64,000 nt of DNA from Streptomyces endocoffeicus. Lineage in GTDB: Bacteria > Actinomycetota > Actinomycetes > Streptomycetales > Streptomycetaceae. The DNA lies in NCBI RefSeq assembly GCF_016741935.1, contig NZ_JAERRG010000027.1:1-64000 (forward strand), given 5' to 3'. Made by a program: the position numbers and the translations under genes. Positions 44,964-52,888 of the stretch are shown here, piece after piece; within the stretch, counting starts at the first letter, position 1; each line of letters begins with the position of its first letter. Below the pieces are notes generated by a model. That model did not search any database. It worked only from the letters and a program-made list of their open reading frames with translations, and had not been told where the DNA came from.

Positions 44964-46064
44964 TCAGGAGGTGTTGTCCGGGCCGGAGGTGTTGTCCGGG
45001 CCGGAGGTGTTGTCCGGATGGGCGGCCAGGTCGAGCGCGATGTCCGTGATCATGTCCTCCTGGCCGCCGACCATCCCCCGGCGGCCGACCTCGACGAGGA
45101 TGGCGCGGGTGTCCAGGCCATGGCGGACCGCGGCGGCCTCGGCGTGGCGCAGGAAGCTGGAGTACACCCCCGCGTAGCCGAGGGTGAGGGTCTCCCGGTC
45201 GACGCGGACCTCGCGGTCCTGGAGGGGGCGGACGAGGTCGTCGGCGGCGTCCATGAGGGGGAACAGGTCGCAGCCGTGCTTCCAGCCCATCAGGTCGGCG
45301 ACGGCGATGAACGCCTCCAGCGGGCAGTTGCCCGCCCCCGCGCCCTGACCCGCGAGCGAGGCGTCGACGCGGGTGACGCCGTTCTCCACGGCCACCACGG
45401 TGTTGGCGACGCCGAGGGCGAGGTTGTGGTGGGCGTGGATGCCGAGTTCGGTGCCCGGGTCGAGCACATCGCGGTAGGCGTGGAAGCGGTCGCGGACGCC
45501 GTCCATGGTGAGCCGGCCGCCGGAGTCGGTGACGTACACGCAGTGGGCGCCGTAGGACTCCATCAGCTGGGCCTGGCGGGCGAGTTCGGCCGGTTCCGTC
45601 ATGTGCGACATCATCAGGAACCCGGCCACGTCCATGCCCATCTCGCGGGCGGCGGAGATGTGCTGGGCGGAGATGTCGGCCTCGGTGCAGTGGGTGGCGA
45701 TGCGCACGGAGCGGATGCCGAGGGAGTGTGCCTGCTTGAGGTCGTGCAACGTGCCGATGCCCGGCAGCAGCAGGGTGGTGGGGATCGCCGTGCCGGTGGC
45801 CCCGACGACGGCTTCGATCCAGTCCCAGTCGGTGTGGGCGCCGATTCCGTAGGTGACGCTGGAGCCGGACAGGCCGTCGCCGTGGGCGATCTCGATGGCT
45901 GCCACCCCGGCGGCGTCCAGGGCGGCGGCGATGGTGCGGGCCTGCTCGACGGTGTAGCGGTGGCGGATGGCGTGCATGCCGTCCCGCAGGGTCACGTCCT
46001 GGACGTACAGGGCGGGCGGGACGGGCGGGGTGCCGGCGGTCGCACCGGCGTCGGTCGTGGTCAT
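44964..46064 (-). CDS. mhpE: 4-hydroxy-2-oxovalerate aldolase
   Basis: This 366-aa HMGL-like TIM-barrel aldolase has metal and catalytic motifs in VTLRDGMHAIRHRY and GIHAHHNLALGVANT. It splits 4-hydroxy-2-oxovalerate to pyruvate and acetaldehyde, and forms a channelling complex with the dehydrogenase encoded just upstream (ATGA overlap). The enzyme proper ends near LDLAAHP; the last residues are three copies of DNTSGP from an 18-bp repeat. It is the third gene of hydratase-dehydrogenase-aldolase. Confidence 0.94.
   Translation of the reverse strand: MTTTDAGATAGTPPVPPALYVQDVTLRDGMHAIRHRYTVEQARTIAAALDAAGVAAIEIAHGDGLSGSSVTYGIGAHTDWDWIEAVVGATGTAIPTTLLLPGIGTLHDLKQAHSLGIRSVRIATHCTEADISAQHISAAREMGMDVAGFLMMSHMTEPAELARQAQLMESYGAHCVYVTDSGGRLTMDGVRDRFHAYRDVLDPGTELGIHAHHNLALGVANTVVAVENGVTRVDASLAGQGAGAGNCPLEAFIAVADLMGWKHGCDLFPLMDAADDLVRPLQDREVRVDRETLTLGYAGVYSSFLRHAEAAAVRHGLDTRAILVEVGRRGMVGGQEDMITDIALDLAAHPDNTSGPDNTSGPDNTS
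44970..45018 (-). repeat. 18-bp repeat at the aldolase C-terminus
   Basis: Nearly three copies of an 18-bp unit encode DNTSGP-DNTSGP-DNTS directly before the stop. The tail is absent from the conserved enzyme. Confidence 0.92.
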
Positions 46065-47026
46065 CGTGCGGCCTCCTCGCCGGAGCGGTGTGCGGCCAGG
46101 CGCTCCGCGGTGCGCAGCGCGGCCGAGGTCATGATGTCGAGGTTTCCGGCGTAGGCCGGGAGGTAGTGGGCGGCCCCCTCGACCTCGAGGAAGACCGAGA
46201 CCTTCGCCGCGTCGGTGTGCGCGGCCTCGGCGGGCAGCAGGGAGCGCACCGGGTCGTCCGGCCCCACCTGGTCGAACTGCACCTTCTGCTTGAGGCGGTA
46301 GCCGGGCACATACGCCTGGACGCGGCCGACCATCTCCTCGACGGAGGCGGTGACCTCCTCGGTGGCGCAGTCCGAGACCAGGCAGTGCACGGTGTCACGC
46401 ATGATCAGCGGCGGTTCGGCGGGGTTGAGGACGATGATGGCCTTGCCGCGGGCGGCGCCGCCGACGCGCTCGATGGCGGCGGCGGTGGTCTCGGTGAACT
46501 CGTCGATGTTGGCGCGGGTGCCGGGGCCCGCGGAGCGGGAGGAGATGGAGGCGACGATCTCCCCGTAGTGGACGGGGGCGACCGCGCCGACCGCGGCCAC
46601 GATCGGGATCGTGGCCTGGCCACCGCAGGTGACCATGTTGACGTTGGGCGCTCCGAGGTGGGCGTCGCCGTTGACCGGGGGCACCACATAGGGGCCGATG
46701 GCGGCCGGGGTGAGGTCGACGAGGGTGCGGCCGAGGGGGCGCAGCACCTCCTCGTGGCGCTTGTGGGCACCGGCGGAGGTGGCGTCGAAGACGATGCCCA
46801 CGTCGGCGAACTCGTCCATCGCCACCAGCCCGTCCACGCCCTCGTGGGTGGTGGCCACCTTCAGGCGGCGGGCGCGGGCCAGGCCGTCGGAGGTGGGATC
46901 GATCCCGGCCATCGCGGTGATCTCCAGGGTGTCGGAGAGCCGCAGCACCTTGATCAGGAGGTCGGTGCCGATGTTGCCGGACCCGATGATCGCCACTTTG
47001 GTGCGGGTGGTCGTCTCGCTGCTCAC
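46061..47026 (-). CDS. mhpF: Acetaldehyde dehydrogenase (acylating)
   Basis: This 321-aa NAD/CoA-dependent enzyme has the NAD motif IIGSGNIGTDL, the catalytic Cys in NMVTCGGQATIP and SISSRSAGPGTR. It turns acetaldehyde from the aldolase into acetyl-CoA. The GTG at 47026 overlaps the hydratase stop, with an AAGGAG site. Its own stop overlaps the aldolase ATG. Confidence 0.95.
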   Translation of the reverse strand: MSSETTTRTKVAIIGSGNIGTDLLIKVLRLSDTLEITAMAGIDPTSDGLARARRLKVATTHEGVDGLVAMDEFADVGIVFDATSAGAHKRHEEVLRPLGRTLVDLTPAAIGPYVVPPVNGDAHLGAPNVNMVTCGGQATIPIVAAVGAVAPVHYGEIVASISSRSAGPGTRANIDEFTETTAAAIERVGGAARGKAIIVLNPAEPPLIMRDTVHCLVSDCATEEVTASVEEMVGRVQAYVPGYRLKQKVQFDQVGPDDPVRSLLPAEAAHTDAAKVSVFLEVEGAAHYLPAYAGNLDIMTSAALRTAERLAAHRSGEEAAR

Positions 47027-47856
47027 CGGTGGTCTCCTTCCGCGGCGAACCCGACTCCTACGGCGCCCAGGTTCGAGATACGGGCTTGGAACACATCTCC
47101 CGGGGCGGCCGGGACCATCGGCCCCAGTGCCCCGGTCAGGACGAGGTCGCCCGCGCGCAGCGGGTCGCCCCGCTCGGCGAGGGCCGAGGCCAGCCAGACG
47201 GCCGCGTTGAGGGGGCCGCCGAGGCAGTCGGCGCCGGTCCCCTCGGAGACCGTCTCGCCGTTGCGCGTCATGGTCATCTGTACGGAGCGCAGGTTGACCC
47301 CGGACAGCGGCACCGGGAAGGCGCCGAGGACGTACAGCCCGCAGGAGGCGTTGTCGGCGACGGTGTCCACGATGGAGATGTCCCAGTCCCGCACCCGGCT
47401 GTCGACGATCTCCAGTGCGGGCAGCGCGAATTCGGTGGCGCGCAGCAGGTCCACGACGGTGCAGTGGCGGTGTGGCAGATCGCTGCCGAGCACGAGCGCC
47501 ACCTCGGCCTCCACCTTGGGCTGGAGCAGCCGCCCGGCGGGCACCTCGCCACCCTCCGGCACCGCCGTGTCGGCGAACAGCGCGCCGAAGTCCGGCTGGT
47601 CCACGCCGAGTTGGCGCTGTACGGCCGGGGACGTCAAGCCGATCTTCCGGCCGACGATCCGGCGGCCCGCGGCCTGTTCGCGTCGCAGGTTGAGCCGCTG
47701 TACCGCGTAGGCGGCCTCGATGTCGCCGTCGTCCAGGAGCGTGCGCACCGGCGCGCAGGCGATCCCGTCGCGGGTGGCGCCCGCGAGTGCGTCGGCGGCC
47801 TTGACCACGGGCCCGGGGAGGGAGTCCGTCGGGACGTGGTCGGGGACATTCGGCAC
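47023..47856 (-). CDS. mhpD: 2-oxopent-4-enoate hydratase
   Basis: This 277-aa protein of the fumarylacetoacetate hydrolase-like fold has IVGRKIGLTSPAVQ, the metal-site PKVEAEVALVLG and EIVDSRVRDWDISIVDTVADNAS, typical of MhpD/HsaE hydratases. It adds water to 2-oxopent-4-enoate to give 4-hydroxy-2-oxovalerate. It is first in the lower meta-cleavage operon. A perfect palindrome lies 93 bp upstream (47949-47967). Confidence 0.94.
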   Translation of the reverse strand: MPNVPDHVPTDSLPGPVVKAADALAGATRDGIACAPVRTLLDDGDIEAAYAVQRLNLRREQAAGRRIVGRKIGLTSPAVQRQLGVDQPDFGALFADTAVPEGGEVPAGRLLQPKVEAEVALVLGSDLPHRHCTVVDLLRATEFALPALEIVDSRVRDWDISIVDTVADNASCGLYVLGAFPVPLSGVNLRSVQMTMTRNGETVSEGTGADCLGGPLNAAVWLASALAERGDPLRAGDLVLTGALGPMVPAAPGDVFQARISNLGAVGVGFAAEGDHR

Positions 47857-47948
47857 GGGCTACCTCCTGGAGAAGAACATGGGGCCGGGGCCCGGCGCTC
47901 CCGATGTGGCCTCCGGTATAGACGCGCCGCCCACCACGAGCCAACTTT

Positions 47949-47967
47949 CGTTCCGTCACACGGAACG
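47949..47967. promoter_or_regulatory. Palindromic operator upstream of mhpD
   Basis: CGTTCCGT-CAC-ACGGAACG has perfect 8-bp arms and differs from the TetR-type sites, so a second regulator may act on the mhpDFE operon. GTTCCG/CGGAAC arms recall IclR-type sites, but no such gene is in view. Confidence 0.6.
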
Positions 47968-48086
47968 GGGCGCATGGCGACGTGCCGGACGAGGCGACAC
48001 TGACCTCGCGCACCCGTGTCCGTCCAGCGACCCGTACCGCCTGACGGAACACCCCGAGCGAGGGGCCCGTCCGGGCCGAACGCCTC

Positions 48087-48115
48087 TTGACGGCATCCGA
48101 GGAGTTCCGTACAAA
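48087..48115 (+). promoter_or_regulatory. Promoter of the hydrolase gene
   Basis: TTGACG and TACAAA are separated by 17 bp, close to the main sigma-factor consensus. The predicted transcript starts about 45 nt before the ATG. The TetR-type palindrome overlaps the -10. Confidence 0.65.
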
Positions 48116-48123
48116 GTACGACC
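48107..48123. promoter_or_regulatory. Candidate TetR operator at the hydrolase promoter
   Basis: CCGTACAAAGTACGACC contains the perfect palindrome CGTAC-AAA-GTACG and is nearly identical to the site at 44108-44124. Confidence 0.7.
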
Positions 48124-48165
48124 AGAAGTGCGGGCCCACCGCCCCGCGACGTCAGGAGAGTGCGT

Positions 48166-48966
48166 ATGCTGACCGCCCACTATGCCCCCAGCCGGTTCGG
48201 CCAACTGCACTACGTCGAGTGCGGTGAGGGCGAGCCGGTGCTGCTGCTCCACCAGACCCCGCGGTCCTGGGCCGAGTACCGCGATGTGCTTCCGCTGCTC
48301 GGCGCCACACACCGGGCGATCGCGATGGACACCGTCGGCTACGGGGCGTCGGCGAAACCCGCGGACGACCAGAGCGTCGAGATGTTCGCCGACGGGGTCG
48401 AGGACCTGGTGGACGGGCTCGGGCTCGATGCGTTCCACCTGGTCGGACACCACACCGGCGGAGTGATCGCGGTGGAGGTGGCGGCCCGCCTGGGCTCCCG
48501 GGTGCGCAGCCTGACGCTCTCCGCGACGCCGTTCATCACCCCGGAGAAGCGCGCCCGGGCGGCGTGGAAGCGCCCGGTCGACTGGGTGCAGCCGAAGCCG
48601 GACGGCTCCCACCTCACCGAACTGTGGAACCGGCGCAGACACTTCTACGAGCCGGGGCAGGAGGCCGCGCTCAACCGCTTCATGGCCGACGCCCTGCGGG
48701 TGCTGGACCGGGTGGAGGACGGGCATATCGCCATCCGGCTGTTCGCGATGGACGAGCGGCTGCCACGGATCACCGCCCCGGCCACGATCATCTGCGGACA
48801 GGACGACGACCCGTCGATGCCCAGCTTCGAGCCGATGGTGCGGGCCCTGTCGGCGAAGGGGCACATCGTGTCCGGGGCCGGTGTGCCGTTCCCCGAACAG
48901 CGGCCGGAGGAGTTCGCCCGCCTCGTACGGGAAGCCGTTGAGTCCGCCGAGGTGGCGGACGGCTGA
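48166..48966 (+). CDS. Alpha/beta hydrolase with atypical catalytic residues
   Basis: This 266-aa alpha/beta hydrolase-fold protein resembles meta-cleavage-product or haloalkane-dehalogenase-like hydrolases (LLLHQTPRSWAEYRDVLP, MDTVGYGAS). The nucleophile elbow reads GHHTGG, with His96 where Ser, Asp or Cys is expected. At the usual catalytic-His position the sequence is SGAGVPFPEQRPEEF, so that residue is Val. It may be non-catalytic or use another mechanism. The ATG at 48166 has an AGGAG site. It is divergent from mhpDFE and apparently under TetR control, which links it to the same pathway. Confidence 0.85.
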   Translation: MLTAHYAPSRFGQLHYVECGEGEPVLLLHQTPRSWAEYRDVLPLLGATHRAIAMDTVGYGASAKPADDQSVEMFADGVEDLVDGLGLDAFHLVGHHTGGVIAVEVAARLGSRVRSLTLSATPFITPEKRARAAWKRPVDWVQPKPDGSHLTELWNRRRHFYEPGQEAALNRFMADALRVLDRVEDGHIAIRLFAMDERLPRITAPATIICGQDDDPSMPSFEPMVRALSAKGHIVSGAGVPFPEQRPEEFARLVREAVESAEVADG

Positions 48967-48988
48967 CGATGGCGTGGTATCAGTGCCC

Positions 48989-50110
48989 TCAGGGCCCGGG
49001 GAACAGCGAGCGGTAGAAGGGCGTCGTGCGGAAGCCGTCCCCGTGGTGTGTCGAGCTCCAGCTCAGTGGCACCGCCGGGCCGTCGGCCCGGTGCAGCTCG
49101 CCGGTGAGCGCGTAGTCGGGGTGTACTCCGTCGTCACTCAGCGTCGCGGTGAAGTCGAACTCGAACCGGTCGCCCGGCCGCACCGGCAGGCCCTCCCCCG
49201 ACAGCGGCGCGTAGACCGGGGTCCAATTGCTCGACTGCACCAGCGAATCGATGGGCTCGTCGTCCTCGGCCACCCACAGGCGCACGCCGAGCGCGAGTCC
49301 GGAGAATTTGCCCTTCCCGGTGAACGTCAGCTCGGCGCCGTCGACGCCCTCCGGGTCCAGGTCGCCGTTGAACTCCAGCGGCTCCACCTCGACCGAGCTC
49401 GACAGATACGACCGTTCCCGCACCTTCGGATTGTCCTGCACCCCCTCCAGCACCACCCGCAGATCGAAGGGGCGGCCCACCGCGGCGAACACCTCCTCCA
49501 CATAGCGGAAGACAATGGCCGGAAAGCCGAGCGGTTGACCGGGCGACGCACCGTCCAAGTCCAGGGCGACGGCCGTGGTGGCACTGCGATGCGGGATGAA
49601 CACCCCGTCGGGCTTCACCAGCCGCTTCCGCGCGTCCCTTAACACCGAGCCCGCGCCCTCGGAACCGCCGAGCGTGCCGATGATCTCCGAGACGCACACC
49701 TCGACGGGCTCGGGCAGCTCGATGTCGGTGGACAGCCCCTCGACCACCGTGATCCGGTCGGCGAAACCGGCCCGCTCGATGTTCGCCCGGGCGATCCGCG
49801 CGGACTTGGGGATGACCTCCACCGCCCACACATGCCGCGCTCCGGCGCGGGCGGCGGCCAGCGCCCACACCGCGTCCTGCCCCGTGCCGATGTCGAGCAC
49901 CGTCCGGCCGGGGGCATAGCGCCGGACCGCCTCGGCGTAGGCGCCCATCCGACGCTCGTCCTTGATCATCACCTCGTATGCGACCTCGTCGTACACCGGA
50001 TATTCGCCGACCGAGGGGAACAGGAACACCGGGCTCGACTCGAAATCGCACGCCCGCACCGGCACCTTGCGACCCGGTGCGGCTATCTCAGCGGTGTAGG
50101 AACGCTGCAT
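48989..50110 (-). CDS. PRMT-like SAM-dependent methyltransferase
   Basis: This 373-aa protein has a SAM-binding motif I in VLDIGTGQDAVWALAAARAGA, post-I VWAVEVIPKSARIARANI and VSEIIGTLGGSEGAG, which resembles the double-E loop of protein arginine methyltransferases. A beta-barrel-like C-terminal half follows, as in PRMTs. The target is unknown. The ATG at 50110 has a GAAAGG site. A TTA codon lies at 49641-49643 (GSVLRDAR), so it may be expressed late under bldA. Neighbours give no clear pathway. Confidence 0.8.
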   Translation of the reverse strand: MQRSYTAEIAAPGRKVPVRACDFESSPVFLFPSVGEYPVYDEVAYEVMIKDERRMGAYAEAVRRYAPGRTVLDIGTGQDAVWALAAARAGARHVWAVEVIPKSARIARANIERAGFADRITVVEGLSTDIELPEPVEVCVSEIIGTLGGSEGAGSVLRDARKRLVKPDGVFIPHRSATTAVALDLDGASPGQPLGFPAIVFRYVEEVFAAVGRPFDLRVVLEGVQDNPKVRERSYLSSSVEVEPLEFNGDLDPEGVDGAELTFTGKGKFSGLALGVRLWVAEDDEPIDSLVQSSNWTPVYAPLSGEGLPVRPGDRFEFDFTATLSDDGVHPDYALTGELHRADGPAVPLSWSSTHHGDGFRTTPFYRSLFPGP

Positions 50111-50427
50111 ATTCAACCTTTCTTCGGGCGGCTTTCGATACCAGCATGCCAGGTCGGAAAACCTGGAATTCCCTAGAAATGGTATGCACCACGGGTGAAT
50201 AAAGTCGGAATATAGCGGGGTTAAAGCGACGACAAAGCCCACCATGTGGGGCGGGATCAACGCCCCATGCCACCGCCGCCCCATCATCATGCGGCGCCCC
50301 CTGTGAGACGTACACACCCCCGGGCAATTGGCATGCTCACGATCTCGCGGAGGTTGCCTCCGGAAGTAAGTTCGGCTGAATTTCGCGGATAGAACCGCTG
50401 GATCCCCCGCGGGACCGTCCGAAAATA

Positions 50428-50453
50428 GCCGCCACTAATATTATTAGCGCGGC
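50428..50453 (-). terminator. Hairpin downstream of the hydrolase remnant
   Basis: GCCGC-CA-CTAATA-T-TATTAG-C-GCGGC can fold almost entirely. On the minus strand it is followed by TATTTTC, giving a terminator-like shape just past the stop of the remnant at 50461. Confidence 0.5.
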
Positions 50454-50460
50454 AAGCTCT

Positions 50461-50640
50461 TAACGGGAACCGGTGACCGGGGCGGCGAGGAAGGCGGTGA
50501 CCGCGTCGCGGCAGGCGGCGGGACGGTCGGCGTCGACGACATGTCCGGCCCTCCCTCGATGGCGCACAGGGTGGCATTCGGGAAGGTGGCTGGATACTCC
50601 CGCGCGATGGCCGGATCCCGACCGCTCCGCCGTCCGCCCG
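50461..50640 (-). pseudogene. C-terminal remnant of an alpha/beta hydrolase
   Basis: Read on the minus strand, RDPAIAREYPATFPNATLC and IEGG continue after a frame change near 50,547 as GHVVDADRPAACRDAVTAFL to a TAA at 50461. This is the usual end of an alpha/beta hydrolase (Asp loop, catalytic GH, final helix). Nothing upstream restores the rest of the gene, so it is a decayed fragment. Confidence 0.6.
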
Positions 50641-50691
50641 TTCCGCTCGTTCCGCCTGTTCCGCCTGTTCCGCCTGTTCCGCCTGTTCCGC
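50640..50691. repeat. 9-bp GTTCCGCCT repeat
   Basis: About five to six tandem copies of GTTCCGCCT (first copies with changes) lie just upstream of the hydrolase remnant. Confidence 0.85.
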
Positions 50692-50799
50692 CCTCAACGG
50701 ATCAGATGCCGTTCATCTGGCCGCCCCCGCGTGGTCACAGGTCTTGACCACAGTGCGGGCCGGGGTCACCGATTCCTCACATGACGCGCGGGAGAGCGA

Positions 50800-52677
50800 A
50801 TGGACGCGGCGGAGCGCAACCACCTGGGCAGACGGACACTCTTGCGGGCCACCGCCGTGATACCGGCCGCGGGCACGGTGGCCGTCGCGTCCGGGACGAC
50901 ACCCGGTCACGCCGCCACCCCGAAGGCGGACGGCCACCGGTACGACTCCGCGTCACCGCGGTTCAGCCTCGCGATCCTGCCGGACACGCAGTACCTCTTC
51001 GACGCCGACAGCTCCGACCCGGAACCGCTCCGGGCGACCTTCCGGTATCTGGTGTCCCAGCGCGAGGACGCCAACATCGCCTTCATGGCGCACCTGGGCG
51101 ATGTCACGGAGCACGGTTCGCGGGAGGAGATCTCGCTGGCCGCGACGACGTTCGGGACCATCCACGGCAAGGTCCCCTACAGCGTGCTCGCCGGCAACCA
51201 CGACATCGACTCCGGGACCGACGACCAGCGCGGCGACAGCGCCTATCTCGACGCCTTCGGCCCGCGGCGGTTCTCCTCCATGCCCACCTTCGGCGGCGCC
51301 TCGGCCGACGGCTACAACAGCTACCACGTGCTGCGCGCGGGCGGCCGGGAGTGGCTGGTCCTCGCGCTCGACTGGCGGGTCTCCGCCTCCGGTCTCGCAT
51401 GGGCGCAGAAGGTGCTCGACGCGCACCCCGCCCTGCCCGCGATCCTCACCACCCACGACCTGGCCTGGGCCGACGACGACGGCGCCGCACAGCTCTCGGA
51501 CAACGGCCGCCGGCTGTGGGACGGCCTCATCCGCGGCAACGACCAGATCTTCCTCGCGCTGGGCGGACACTACTGGCCCCCGGGGCGCACCGTCCTGACC
51601 AACGACGCGGGTCACGACGTCCACGTCCACATCACCAACTACCAGGACCGGTACTACGGCGGCGCCGGGATGATCCGCCGCTACGCCTTCGACCTCGTCC
51701 GCGACGTGATCGACGTGGAGACCTTCTCACCCTGGTTCCTCAGCCGCGATCCGGAGAAGCGCACCCCCCTGGAGGCCGAGACCATCGAGCTGACCGGGCC
51801 CGCCGACCGGTTCAGCCTGAGCGTCGACTTCGAGCGGCGCTTCTCCGGCTTCGCGCCGGTCGTGCCGCGCAAGCCGCGCCCGGCGTCCGCGGTGATGCCG
51901 CGCGGCACCCTCGCGTACTGGCGCTTCGACGCCTCGGGAACCGCTCCCCGCGCGCCGGGCGCGGACACACCCGTCGGTACGGACACGGTGATCCGCGATC
52001 TGTCCGGCCACGGCAACGACCTCCGGGTGACCCGGCTGCACGACAGCAAGCCCGAGATCCTGACGTGGTCCGGCGAACACCACGGCGACCAGCCGGCCCA
52101 TGCCAGCCTGCGCTTCGACGGCGGCAAGGCGCCCGACCGCGGCGCGGTCCTGACCACCTCCGCCACGGCGCCGCTGAACTCCGAGAAGTTCACGAGTGGC
52201 TACACCATCGAGACGTATCTCAAGCTCCCGGACCCCTTCGAGGGCGACCACGCCTGGATGGGCATCCTCAGCTGGGAGGGCCGCAACGGCGACGCGGGCA
52301 AGACCACCGGCTGGTCGCCCGACGAGCCGACGTGCAGCCTCAATGTGACCCCCGAACGCTTCCTCCAGTTCGTGGTCTACCCGCAGGTGCAGGACGCCGA
52401 TCCCACCTCCTGGAGCCACGCGCTGCCGGTGGGCCGGTGGACCCATGTGGCGGTCGTCAACGACGGCCACCACACCGTGGTGTACGTCGACGGCTCGAAG
52501 ATCGCCCGCAATCCGAGCCAGCCGTCGACGGGGATCGCGACCCTCGGCAAGCCCTTCGTGATCGGTGGCACCCAGTTCGAGGAGAAGTTCGGCCAGGGCT
52601 TCTACGGCTGGATCGGCGACACGCGCATCGTCAAACGAGCCCTACGGCCGGGGGACTTCATGACCTCCCCCGCCTAG
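50800..52677 (+). CDS. Tat-exported metallophosphoesterase with LamG-like domain
   Basis: This 625-aa protein has a twin-arginine signal (LGRRTLLRATAV). It has a calcineurin-like phosphoesterase domain (about residues 50-310) with ILPDTQYL, HLGDVTEHG, LAGNHD and LTTHD as metal motifs, and a C-terminal concanavalin/LamG-like domain (about residues 365-615) with HVAVVNDGHHTVVYVDGSKI. It is therefore extracellular, probably cleaving phosphoesters bound to or near a polysaccharide. The ATG at 50800 has a GGGAGAG site. It stands alone. Confidence 0.88.
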   Translation: MDAAERNHLGRRTLLRATAVIPAAGTVAVASGTTPGHAATPKADGHRYDSASPRFSLAILPDTQYLFDADSSDPEPLRATFRYLVSQREDANIAFMAHLGDVTEHGSREEISLAATTFGTIHGKVPYSVLAGNHDIDSGTDDQRGDSAYLDAFGPRRFSSMPTFGGASADGYNSYHVLRAGGREWLVLALDWRVSASGLAWAQKVLDAHPALPAILTTHDLAWADDDGAAQLSDNGRRLWDGLIRGNDQIFLALGGHYWPPGRTVLTNDAGHDVHVHITNYQDRYYGGAGMIRRYAFDLVRDVIDVETFSPWFLSRDPEKRTPLEAETIELTGPADRFSLSVDFERRFSGFAPVVPRKPRPASAVMPRGTLAYWRFDASGTAPRAPGADTPVGTDTVIRDLSGHGNDLRVTRLHDSKPEILTWSGEHHGDQPAHASLRFDGGKAPDRGAVLTTSATAPLNSEKFTSGYTIETYLKLPDPFEGDHAWMGILSWEGRNGDAGKTTGWSPDEPTCSLNVTPERFLQFVVYPQVQDADPTSWSHALPVGRWTHVAVVNDGHHTVVYVDGSKIARNPSQPSTGIATLGKPFVIGGTQFEEKFGQGFYGWIGDTRIVKRALRPGDFMTSPA

Positions 52678-52715
52678 GGGGTGTCCGGCGGGTCTTGGCG
52701 CCTGCGGCGGGCTGC

Positions 52716-52800
52716 TTTCCCCTCCCCGCCCCTTCCCACATCTGGGGCTCCGCCCCAGACCCCCGGGGGCCAGGGGCGGGGCCCCTGCCACGCGGCGGGT
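52716..52800. repeat. GC-rich intergenic element, copy 1
   Basis: After the phosphoesterase stop come CCCCGCCCCTTCCC and a TGGGGC-TCC-GCCCCA hairpin followed by a second GGGGC/GCCCC stem. A related arrangement occurs at about 63,010-63,060. Such elements are frequent between Streptomyces genes and may act as terminators. Confidence 0.7.
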
Positions 52801-52888
52801 ACCCCGTAGTGTCTTCCCGATCAGAGGGGGTAGGTGGCGCTTGTTCCATCCGATCAACGCCGCCCTCCCCCTACGGCCAGGAGAACAC

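Larger units (their letters stand above)
47857..48165. promoter_or_regulatory. Divergent promoter region of meta-cleavage operon and hydrolase
   Basis: This 309-bp gap separates mhpD (minus) from the hydrolase (plus). It contains CGTTCCGT-CAC-ACGGAACG at 47949-47967 and the TetR-type site and promoter at 48087-48123. No gene is evident. Confidence 0.7.
50111..50799. other. 689-bp region without an intact gene
   Basis: It holds, from left to right, an AT-richer upstream region of the methyltransferase, a hairpin at 50428-50453, the remains of a hydrolase gene (minus strand, 50461 to about 50640) and a 9-bp repeat tract at 50640-50691. Confidence 0.6.
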
